Below are positions 23,401 to 33,800 of a stretch of DNA of 64,000 bases, in pieces. The position numbers were made by a program, and so were the translations under genes. The notes under the pieces were generated by a model. That model was given only the letters and a program-made list of their open reading frames with translations. It searched no databases and was not told where the DNA came from. How positions within the stretch are numbered: the first letter of the stretch is position 1; the number at the start of each line of letters is the position of its first letter. Source of the stretch: Rhyacophila brunnea (lineage: Eukaryota > Arthropoda > Insecta > Trichoptera > Rhyacophilidae); NCBI GenBank assembly GCA_022495005.1, contig JAGYXB010000559.1, forward strand, positions 2,108,001-2,172,000, read 5' to 3'.

Positions 23401-26291
23401 TGTATTCTTCCTTCCTCTGAGTATTCTGAGAAGCGTTCACATATTAATATACTTTATCACATAATCTGTTAAGAGAGTCATCTGCAATGGTCTGAAACAT
23501 TAAAAGAAGGAGGAAAAAGAACATACGATGAAAGCCCAAATACCATCAAATCACTTACATAATATTATTATTTACCCGTGTCTTTTAGATGAAATTAATG
23601 ACAATTTTGAATTTGCCGATGATCATTTAGATACTGAAAATCAATCCTTGACTTATGTAAGTTATTTTTTTTCTGAAGTATTTATAGCTATAAAATTTTA
23701 TTATTAATCAGTATACTTCCTGGGTAGGGCTACATGTTGTCTACAGCAGTGTTTCTCAACCGGTGGCCTGAAAATTTTTGGGTTCAAATGCCTATGCTAA
23801 TAATTCCAATAAAATCTTCAAAACCTATGCAGCGTTTGTGCATTGTGTTTTTGTTCTTAAAATAGATTAATATTTTTACGTGACAAACTCAACCGCGATC
23901 AGACGTCCATTATACATTATATATAAATAATATTTTTTCTTTCTGTGTTAGCGTTCCGCAAAACGTTTCTCCTATTTTCAGTGGTCCACAGATGTAAAAA
24001 GGTTGAGAAATACTGGTCTGCAAGTTTGTCTGTATCTGAACATAACATTGGGAATATACTCTAAACATAATATATTATACTTATCTATGAAAAATTAATA
24101 TAAACATAGCAATAGCTTGATTTGCAATATTTCAATATTATTGGTGAACTTATCAATTCCAGCGTGCTGAGGAAGATATACAAAACAAAACAAGGTCTAA
24201 AGAGGAAATCATTTCGCAACTAAAAATCCAAATAAACGACTTACAAGAACATTTGATGTCAAGGTAATTTAATTGATAGAAACTTTCAATGTAACCCTTT
24301 TAATTTGTTTATTTACCGAAGAATTATGTTTTATGATTTTTTTAGTGAAAATAAACAAAGAATGTGCAACGAGAAAATGGAAGATATCATGTCGCAGAAA
24401 AATAGGAAATTAGACCGCAACAGTGAAGAGTTGTACCGAGAAGTATGCAGCATCCTAGAAATCTTCGATTTATGTGGATAGCCTGTCGTGTTGAAGTCAA
24501 TAATAGCTTTGTTTTTTTACATAGATCATCACTAACCTGCGATCTCACTTAGCTGTGATTGGGGAACAAAATGAAAGCATGTTAACTGAAATAGTGAAAA
24601 AAAATCAAGTTATTTTGGAAAAAGAGGAAGATCGAAATACACTATTGGACACTCTGAGGTTACGGGAGGAGCTTATTGAAATGATGGAAATAAAAGAGGC
24701 TGAATTAACTGAAAGAATCAATATCCTCGAAGCAGCTGCAGAGGAGAACAAAAAAAAGATAAAAGAAGTAAGGACACTCGGTGTCAAATATCGTCAGCCA
24801 ATCTTGTAAACCTTGTAATTCCAAATCATTTTTTTTAAGAAACAGTAAATACTGTCTTAATTACCATTTTAAATAGACAATTCCTGATATTTATGAGATA
24901 TATGAATTTTTGTATGATGTTTTTCTGGATTATTTTTTTGAATGATAATGCGTCAATTACATTGAGCTTCTTTACGAGCTGTTTGTTGGCGAATTTATAA
25001 TCTGCCTGTAAAGTCGCCCAGTGTAATCATCGAACAAGCTAACATTTCGATGATTACACTGGACGACTTTACAGGCAGATTATAAATTCGCCAACAAACA
25101 GCTCGTAAAGAAGCTCAATATAATTGACGCTTTAGAGATGTTGCGAAAATCTTACACAAAGGTGTAAGTACTAGCGTATTCCAAAAATCTAATTTTTCAC
25201 AAAAACAATATGATTTAAGTACACGTTTTACGAGATAATATTTGTAGTGTGTAGGATTTTTTTTAATTTTGACGTTATTTTTGTTTTTTTGTCAAAATTT
25301 TTAATGTTGTGAAAAAGTCCAAGTGTACAGCGTTTGGCGGGGCGTGCTCAACTCAGATGTATAACCGTGTGTGAAATGTTCGTAGATAATGTCATTTTTT
25401 GGTTATACGTTTGAATTGCGCACGCCGCTCATGCCCTGCCGAACGCTGTCTACTCAGGCCGTACGCTAATGAGAATCCCGCTAGTTGCTAGTCGGTTACA
25501 GACCTTATCAAAATAATATTAAACATAATGGTAAAAGATAAGTATAATTTATTACCATTTTTGCTCAAAGATGGAATAACTTCAAACTTGTGTTCTGTCA
25601 ATAGCAATGATAGGACACTCCACGTGCAGCTCTTATTGTAAGCTCATGGTAAATTATTCAGATATTTTCATACATTATCAGTAATGTTTGAGCCAACTGT
25701 CACCGATTCCCAACTGAGTCGGGCATTAAAAATACGATTTATTCTATTTTGCCCATGAATCCAGCGAACGATCCAAAGTGACATTTCTTGCTCAAAGGCG
25801 TTCGTGGCAGACAACTGATGTGAGAATCCGCCAATTTAATTTGAACTTTCTACAGTATAATAGTGTTTTCAATTATTGAAATATTTGTCATCAAGTATTA
25901 TATCAGCCTTGATTGGTTTGTTTTTGTTAAAATCTACACATACATAAAACGCAGTCGTATTTTTTGTGAAATTTCACTCTATTTGATCTTATATACATAT
26001 TGAATATGGCTAACTTTTACACATGCATAGATCCCTTGCGTTGAATGCAATAGTGGATCTTCACACTTCTGAATTTCCCATTAGATGGATAAATTTACAC
26101 CTATGAATGTAGAGGAACTGCAAGTAATGCTTTCAGAGCTGAAATCGAAAGAAAATGACTCCGATGCCTTGGAAAAATGCATGGCAGCAATAGAAAAACG
26201 CCACAGTTCCAATCAACTGCAGATGTCTAATACAAGTACAAATGAAAATACGTATCCCGGAAATGACATAAAATCAGCTCAGAATTGGTAA
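14486..26291 (+). CDS. Coiled-coil protein of unknown function, 12 exons
   Basis: I do not recognise this gene. Exons: 14486-14537, 15293-15432, 16005-16073, 20201-20297, 21470-21552, 22132-22225, 23589-23656, 24163-24263, 24346-24442, 24525-24767, 25075-25161 and 26085-26291. All junction phases match; total 1338 nt, 445 residues. The N-terminal half is low-complexity, rich in Ser/Pro/Asn/Glu (start MSSKKPPSNKKEIGDTI). From about residue 205 the protein is heptad-like and highly charged (EEIISQLKIQINDLQEHLM, LREELIEMMEIKEAELTE, FANKQLVKKLNIIDALEM), so a long coiled coil is expected, perhaps of a centrosomal or cytoskeletal kind (inference). The donor after exon 6 (GGTTATA) is weak and that junction is the least certain. 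The last intron uses GTGTAAGT in phase 0. No signal peptide or membrane segment is seen. Confidence 0.75.
14942..15226. mobile_element. MITE in intron 1 of the coiled-coil gene
   Basis: The left end (GCCACATTGTCGCTATAGGA, then TTGGTTTGTCGAAT) is mirrored at 15190-15226 as ATTCGACAAACCAATCC through GGTGGC, giving TIRs of about 35 bp. The open frames inside are not coding. Confidence 0.65.
15814..15938. repeat. Short weak inverted repeat in intron 2
   Basis: GCCGCGTTGATACGATCCAA near the left edge faces CCAAGCTAACTTG through GGACGCGGTC at the right edge as imperfect arms. It may be a degraded MITE. Confidence 0.35.
17316..17850. repeat. GC-rich GGGGGCCC repeat, copy 1
   Basis: Starts about GGGCTGACAGGGCTATAGCC and ends about GGGGGCCCGCCAAACATTCA; an AT-rich middle separates the GC-rich ends. 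Similar copies lie at 18640-19030 and, inverted, at 31905-32285. Confidence 0.6.
18127..18384 (+). pseudogene. hAT transposase fragment (ZBED5/SCAND3-like), broken
   Basis: Plus-strand frames give DDAPSMLGSFKGFVTLAK, then a stop near 18225, and in another frame SMEAKYDCLLFHTEVRWL. Both match the conserved region of the hAT transposase group from which vertebrate ZBED5 and SCAND3 derive (DGAPSM... and HTEVRWLS-type motifs; established family knowledge). At least one frameshift and one stop break it, and it ends where the second element terminus begins. Confidence 0.7.
18640..19030. repeat. GC-rich GGGGGCCC repeat, copy 2
   Basis: Same end motifs as copy 1 (GGGCTGACAGGGCTCTAGCC and GGGGGCCCGCCAAGCCTAGC) with a shorter middle. 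Confidence 0.6.
19258..20200. other. Remainder of coiled-coil gene intron 3
   Basis: No repeat or coding signal recognised. The open frames of 66-81 codons near the left edge overlap the hAT flank and look random. Confidence 0.4.
20298..21469. other. Coiled-coil gene intron 4
   Basis: No element with clear ends is seen. A minus-strand open frame of 89 codons (21035-21304) has no domain I recognise, and further minus-strand sequence to its left is broken by stops; it could be old transposase debris but I cannot support that. Confidence 0.35.
22640..23262. mobile_element. pogo/Tigger-like non-autonomous element, intact copy
   Basis: TIRs CAGTCGAACTTGGTTATTAC and the complement of GTACTAACCGAGTTCGACTG, TA at 22638-22639 and 23263-23264. 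It is the uninterrupted, inverted relative of 4679-5641 and preserves the pre-insertion site of the element nested there. Lies in intron 6 of the coiled-coil gene. Confidence 0.8.
23747..24015. mobile_element. hAT MITE, CAGTGTTTCTCAACCGGTGG type
   Basis: Left end CAGTGTTTCTCAACCGG and right end AAAAGGTTGAGAAATACTG form TIRs; 8-bp flanks GTCTACAG and GTCTGCAA match at 6 of 8. The TIR belongs to a widespread hAT type. Intron 7. Confidence 0.75.
24946..25134. repeat. Inverted duplication covering an intron-exon boundary
   Basis: Arms 24946-25033 and 25047-25134 (88 bp, about three mismatches, 13-bp loop). The right arm contains the 3' splice site (GACTTTACAG at 25065-25074) and the first 60 bases of the exon 25075-25161; the left arm is their reverse complement inside the preceding intron. 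In the pre-mRNA this should fold into a long hairpin that buries the acceptor. Confidence 0.85.
25327..25450. mobile_element. Foldback MITE, diverged relative of 48514-48702
   Basis: ACAGCGTTTGGCGGGGCGTG faces CATGCCCTGCCGAACGCTGT as arms. The centre (ATAACCGTGTGTGAAATGTT, CGTAGATAATGTC) is nearly identical to that of 48514-48702. Lies in the last intron of the coiled-coil gene. Confidence 0.7.
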
Positions 26292-27885
26292 CATAACATC
26301 TCATTATGATGATTCAAATCATTAATTCTTTTAGTTTTACAGACTTATTCGATTTAAACTAGTCAATTGACATACAGTCCTAGGGCCTTATGCATAGTAG
26401 TGCTTATTCTATTTTTCTCTTTTTCTTTTTACCACTACATCAGGCCTAGAGGCCCTATGAAAGTAGTGTTGTTTAACAGCAGTGTATTTAGTAATAGAAG
26501 TGAAACAATCACAAACATCCAGGCTTTGAGAAAATCACATATGTAAATATATTGTATCCTCACTGGGGATGAAAGACCAGTGCCATAGCCATACGCACTG
26601 CACCACGAGAGGCGAATAAATTGGCTTGATTTTTGGATAAATAAGAAATACAAACCATAATGAAAAATAAGTGGTGCCACAGGCGGCGAAACTTTGCAAC
26701 AAAACTGACAACCGGTCTCAAATAATGACACATGTTTTGTTAATAGAAATAGTAAAATATAGCTTCTGGCAAAGCAATATTTCATTGAGTAGGTACTGAT
26801 TATCTATGCAAATACCAACCAAAAAGGAATCAATAATTTGCAAACATTTATTTGATTAATCGATGAAGAATCTTCTGAATGTATGAAATATTAATGAACA
26901 CGAAGAGCTCTTCCATTTGTGTTTCCTAGGAAAACCAGTGTGTTACATTTGTAAGCGTCAGCGATTGCAAGCATTGAACATCTAACCATGTGGTATTTAT
27001 TTTCTATCCTTGGGAGGACTATCAGAATTATCTTATAAATAGATAGGTATGTTTATTATAATGAACTACAACAGTTCAAATACATTTTACTTTACATGGA
27101 ATACGGTTAATCACCGGGAATGCTAGTAAAAAATAAGCAGATAAATGTGAACTTTCAACTCTTGAAGTTCACAAAACTGTCTGTGGTAATATTTTTTATA
27201 ATGCCGGTAACAAACATTGGCGAGTCCCACGTAGATATTCTACCACTAACTTAATATCATGGGTGTAATTTAATACCACCATATGTAGTGTAAAGGTAAA
27301 GGGTGGAAGAAAGGGTAGGGAGCATAGATAAATGCCTGAAAGAGCAGGGGAATAATAAAAAATTTGACATTGTAATAACAAGTAAAAAATAACAAGTGTG
27401 TCCAATAAAAGATATTTTATTGTATTGTTGACTTGTAACATAGTTTTATATCCATCGATATAAATTTGAATCTTTACTAAACTACGATAGACAGTATAAT
27501 TACTGTAACTTACCTAAGTATTTCAAATCTGACAAGATTTAAGCTGTATATTATAATTATTATTTCTTTTAACATTATGTTTTCTTACAGGCACTTTGGA
27601 TTTTTTAAGTAAAGGAGTAATCTGATTCGACATCGGGACAATATTTATTTTAGGAAATCAGGCATGGTATTTATTACATCATAATAAAATTTATGTTTTG
27701 CCTAAATAATTATTTTGAATATAAAATAAAATTATAATGTTATTGAAATTACCATTTAATTGTTTAATTAATAAATGTATCATAACATTCATGGAATCCA
27801 ATACATTGTTGTGGGTAACATAAAATCGAATGTTTATAATAAAATGAAAAAAATTAATAAATTGTGCAATGGTAGTTACCAAATA
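26292..27885. other. Intergenic space between convergent genes
   Basis: The coiled-coil gene (+) and the repeat-rich gene (-) end facing each other. AATAAA at 26615-26620 could serve the plus gene and TTTATT at 27670-27675 (minus AATAAA) the minus gene. The 116-codon minus-strand frame at 26435-26785 has no recognisable domain and is not called. Confidence 0.4.
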
Positions 27886-30800
27886 TTACCACTTAAATTC
27901 GTTTTCTAAGTCCGGTGGTAGATATGTCAACAAATTTTCAAGGGAGAAATATGATGGAAGTGCCTCCTTTGAAATGAGCTCATTATTGTTTACTTTTCTA
28001 CATCTATCGATACCTTTTAACCAACCGTAGGCATCTGCAGTCGTATCTGAAATTGATAACGACTGCGACATATGCTCACAAAGCTGATCTTGTAAATTAT
28101 TTTTCACAGAATTGAATGTTACGTCTGTAATATGTTGTGTATTGCTCTCGTTGCAAGACCGGTAGCTCTGTGAATACTCTTTTTCATCAAGAATCTTCCG
28201 CTCATCTGTTGGTGGTAATATTTTGTGCAAACTGATAATTTCATTCTCCGAATCGAATATATTTTCTGTGCCGTCGATAACTTCTTTCTCCCCATCTGTG
28301 TAAACAACAGTTTCTGTTCTATCCATGCTGACACTATTGGCAAATAGTATTTCTTTGGCAACCATTTTAGAATCAGCCAAAGCATGACACGATTGTCCAG
28401 GATTATAATGTTTCAATTCAGGTTTTGGTTTACTTTTAATTTCTTTTGGAACCATTTTAGAATCAGCCAAAGCATGACCCGATTGTCCAGGATTATGTTG
28501 TTTCAATTCAGGTTTTGGTTTACTTTTAATTTCTTTTGCAACCATTTTAGAATCGGCCAAAGCATGACACGATTGTCCAGGATTATGTCGTTGCAAGTTA
28601 GGTTTTGGTTTACTTTTAATTTCTTGTACATTGCATATTTCCTGTGATGAACAGATAATGTCTTCCGATTGCGAGTTTTCATCAAAAACATTTTTTTTAT
28701 ACACCTCATTAGACCTTTGAACCTCTTTTGAGGTAATTAAACTTTTATTAATATCGGTATCAAGAGATACAACAGTTTTAATACACATAATTTCATACTC
28801 CGAATCGAATATATTTTCTGTGCCGTTGATAACTCCTTTCTCCCCGTCTGTGTAAACAACAGTTTCTGTTCTATCCATGTTGACACTATTGGCAAATAGT
28901 ATTTCTTTGGCAACCATTTTAGAATCAGCCAAAGCATGACACGATTGTCCAGGATTATGTTGTTTCAATTTAGGTTTTGGTTTACTTTTAATTTCTTTTG
29001 CAACCATTTTAGAATCAGCCAAAGCATGACCCGATTGTCCAGGATTATGTTGTTTCAATTCAGGTTTTGTTTTACTTTTAATTTCTTTTGCAACCATTTT
29101 AGAATCGGCCAAAGCATGACACGATTGTCCAGGATTATGTCGTTTCAAGTTAGGTTTTGGTTTACTTTTAATTTCTTGTACATTGCATATTTCCTGTGAT
29201 GAACAGATAATGTCTTCCGATTGCGAGTTTTCATCAAAAACATTTTTTTTATACACCTCATTAGACCTTTGAACCTCTTTTGAGGTAATTAAACTTTTAT
29301 TAATATCGGTATCAAGAGATACAACAGTTTTAATACACATAATTTCATACTCCGAATCGAATATATTTTCTGTGCCGTTGATAACTCCTTTCTCCCCATC
29401 TGTGTAAACAACAGTTTCTGTTCTATCCATGTTGACACTATTGGCAAATAGTATTTCTTTGGCAACCATTTTAGAATCAGCCAAAGCATGACACGATTGT
29501 CCAGGATTATGTTGTTTCAATTTAGGTTTTGGTTTACTTTTAATTTCTTTTGCAACCATTTTAGAATCAGCCAAAGCATGACACGATTGTCCAGCATTAT
29601 GTTGTTTCAATTTAGGTTTTGGTTTACTTTTAATTTCTTTTGCAACCATTTTAGAATCGGCCAAAGCATGACACGATTGTCCAGCATTATGTTGTTTCAA
29701 TTTAGCTTTTGGTTTACTTTTAATTTCTTTTGCAACCATTTTAGAATCAGCCAAAGCATGACACGATTGTCCAGCATTATGTTGTTTCAATTTAGGTTTT
29801 GGTTTACTTTTAATTTCTTTTGCAACCATTTTAGAATCAGCCAAAGCATGACACGATTGTCCAGCATTATGTTGTTTCAATTTAGGTTTTGGTTTACTTT
29901 TAATTTCTTTTGCAACCATTTTAGAATCGGCCAAAGCATGACACGATTGTCCAGCATTATGTTGTTTCAATTTAGCTTTTGGTTTACTTTTAATTTCTTT
30001 TGCAACCATTTTAGAATCAGCTAAAGCATGACACGATTGTCCAGGATTATGTCGTTTCAATTTAGGTTTTAGTTTACTTTTAATTTCTTGTACATTGCAT
30101 ATTTCCTGTGATGAACAGATAATGTCTTGAATATTGTCTTCAAAATTAATAACACCATTTGGAGATGGTAAATCATTTCCATTATCTTTCATAGTTTTTC
30201 TGTTTGTCTTATTACTCTGGTTATCATTGATTTTCCCATTACTCATTACACCGACAATATCAAAATTTGCCAAAATACTGGGAGATTCAGGAAACTGATT
30301 ATATTGTGTAGCTTCGATAGTCATGAATGATTCATCGTTGTTTATTTTAAAATTATTTTTCGACTTCAAAGTAATATCTATCACCGAGTCGACTATCGCT
30401 GGCATACTTTGAAACGATGAAATTGATTTATTTCCGGCGGTAAGTTGACTTTTTGTGAGGTCACTATTAAGATTTGTCCTCTTATCCGCCATAAGATTCC
30501 CATTATATTTTGATAATATACTCGGAGATTCTACAAAAGTATTATCTTCAATCACACAATTCAAGAGGCTAGTCGAAATCTGTTTCTCTATATCGCCAGC
30601 AACCTGTATTTTTCCATTTTTTTTATTGGCAAAACTTTTTCCGCTGGACGTAGCATTATTAGTAACAGCACCGTTGGCCGTTATTATATTAAAGCCATAA
30701 TTTGTCAATTTACTTTGAATCGTTGTATTCAAACCCCTTTTAACATGTCCTTGTTCAGTATTCATAGTTTTATTTTTCTTCAAATTTCTTTGAGGTGTTA

Positions 30801-33800
30801 GATATTTTTTACGTTTGACGGAGTTACCATGAGCTGGACTCCGATAAGGAGATGTAATAATTTCAACAGACAAAGTCCTGTTGATTCTATAGGTTTCAGT
30901 CATGGCAGGACTGCTGTCAACATAATTTTGAGTATAAACTGGAGGACTGGAGATATGTTCACTGTCACTGATGATGGTTTCTGATAAATCTTCAGTGGTT
31001 TGGTGAGATGTGTCAGTGATGGTCTCTTGAGATAATGTAATACTTTTAAACTGCCGCATTAGTTTTTCCCATACCTGAAATGAAAAGAGATTCTTTCACT
31101 ACAAAAATAATTCTAAATTTATTTATTTTATAATTATTTATGATGAACATTACACATTACAAATTAAACATTCAAGACATTCATAACATGACGTCATAAA
31201 ATAAATAAAATAACAACAGTAATACCAATATTAGAACAAAAGAAATTGCATAATAAGAGGAGTAATCATTAAAACCATTAAAAAGTACACGGAAGTACAC
31301 AAAAGGATATAAATGTACCCTGTTTTATGAATTCATTACACAATATTCAGGTAAACGCACTCTCACGCAAGTGAAATATATCAATATCCGAAGCAATTTT
31401 GTTGAACACAGTTATTGCCCTCTAAATTGGAATTACCAATGGCAGATTAGTTGATGCTTCTGATTTCTAAGATAGTTATCAGGGATACCCAGGTCATACA
31501 GGAATGGCTCAAAACAATAAGTAGTCAAATAATGATCTTTGCTAACGTTTAGATTACAATATGTAAAGTAAACATACCTAAGAGTAGGGCAATCGGATAA
31601 TGCCATGAATAATATCCATACAGCCTCAATTATAGAATTTTTAAAATTTCACCGTAAGGCCGTATTTCAATTGATATGGGACTGGGGTCCAAACAATAGA
31701 GCCGTTCTCAAGCCAACTTCAAAACTAGGGGATTATAAAGATTTTTTAACATTGTAACATTTGAAAAGACCCGGGAAATCCACAAGACAAAGTCGGACAT
31801 TTGTCCAGCCTTGTAACAAATGCTAACTATATGGTTTAGTGTCAAATGTAAAATGCACGACAGAATTCTGCCTTGGATCGAATATTGTAAAAATAACACT
31901 CTTACGCATGGCCCCCCCATCCTGAAGTGGGCCCTCAAGGCTAGGATGTTAGACGGGGCCCCCTACCTATCGCTATGGGTTAAGGCAGTTTGACGCGCTG
32001 CAGTAGCGTTTTCCAAATGGTGTATGCGGTAAAAGTGTATTTTTTGTATTTTTGTAAATCCATTTGAATTATGGAGTTGTCGGGTGTCGGCACACAGTTC
32101 AAAATTGCATCATAATATAACAAAAAATATTTAATTATTAATATCATTGAAGTAGAACTTTTTTTTAGTATTAGAGCAAATTTGTGATCTGTGTTTATCT
32201 CACTTATCTGACCGACTTGTCATGCCGGGTCCTTCCTGAGCCCGGGCCCCCAGGCTAGAGCCCTGTCAGCCCCCCCTTTGTGGAGGCCATACTCTTAAGG
32301 CTCTAGTGATTGGCAAAAGATTACATTCTAGCCAGTCGAGTGCGGTGACACTTGTCCTGGTACTAATACAAAAGCAGTAGTGTAGTGTGACTCATACGAC
32401 ACATGCGCTTGAGCATGAAACGTCATAGCTATGGGAGTAGTATGTATATTAACTATAGTAATTATGCCCGTCGCTGTCGTTGTACTCAAACGTTTAGCTT
32501 TATAACCAGATGCATAAAAATACGATAATATCAAAAAGGCTGTTGGTTTTTTGTTTCAGAATTCAATTTTAAAATCATAATCAAAATAACGCTCACTTGT
32601 TCCATTTCAGTGTTGAATTTATAATCACGGTTGGTTTTCAATCTCTCCAGTCCATTTACAATTTTTACAGCTTTTCTATAAGTGATAATCTTCTTTGTGG
32701 ATATGTGGTTATGTACCACATCATTCCATCCAATCAAAATACTTTTGACTGTATCAACCTGGATATTATGAAAACAAAAGATTGATAAAACCGAAAAGAT
32801 ATTGAAGAAAGCACGCGGATGGAGCTTTTATGTTATGAAAGTAAAGCTAAAAAATTGGTTGCAAGTAATTTTTTATTGCTGATTCCTTTGTAGTTCCTCA
32901 CAATTATTATTATGGTTTGATTAAGGTGATACATCAGTGAAACGGCAAATGATTTTCAACTATAGGCGCAACGAAATTTTGGACTCGCTGCCATTCGGAG
33001 AGAGAACGTCGAGCTGGAAACACGTCAATTTGTTTCGTGATGGCGACGGGCGTATTAATTCTTAAATCGTGTAAAGATGACTAAAAACGTTACCCATTTA
33101 CTTTAAAAAGAAAACATGTCAATGAATATATTATTATTGTTACTGATAGAACAATAAACAGAACATTATATGGACACATGTTGGATTTATATGACAAATT
33201 ATATTTCGTTTGACATGCGTCATTTGCACCCGCAATCTGCACATTGCCTAGCCACGATCTTTTTAGACCGTGCCTCAACTGAGGTATAACCTTAATATGC
33301 CAGGGCAGCACTGAGATAAAAAAAAACTTAAGTAGGTACCTATTACAAGGTTTTTATAATATATTATTTAAACAGTCATGGGGCCTTTGCCTTTTTTCAT
33401 GTGTCTAGTATGTGTTGAAATATTTATGGAAAATTTCACAAATAATAGATAAATATTCAATCTTCTTCTAAATTGATATTGTTATTACTGATTCCCGTGA
33501 TACGCCTGATTAAGACCAGCGCATCTATTCTATACACTAAAACTGCTTTCAGCCTTTACAGCAGCTAAATAGGGTAGGAAAGTATCGAATTATTATGGCT
33601 ATACCTCAGCTGAGGCATGGTCTGAAAAGATCGTGACTAGGCGATGCGCGGATTGTGCAAATGACCCGAGCCGAACGAAATATAATTTGTCATAAAAATT
33701 CAACATGCGTCCTTATAATATTGTTTATTATTATATTCGTAATAATAATAGTATATTCATTGACATGTTTTCTTTTTCAAGTACATGCGGAACGTTTTTT

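Noticed and set aside
24946..25134. MITE interpretation of the palindrome
   Set aside because: The right arm carries a phase-matched exon and acceptor of the host gene, so a local inverted duplication explains it better than a transposon insertion.
26435..26785. 116-codon minus-strand frame with hydrophobic stretches
   Set aside because: Hydrophobic, Cys/Phe-rich composition is what AT-rich antisense DNA gives; no start context, homology or neighbour support.
28384..30024. Plus-strand open frames with repeated Phe/Arg-rich peptides over the array
   Set aside because: They are exact antisense shadows of the 90-bp coding repeat; a multiple-of-three unit keeps the opposite strand open by chance. 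The minus frame is the one with splice-joined exons and a normal composition.
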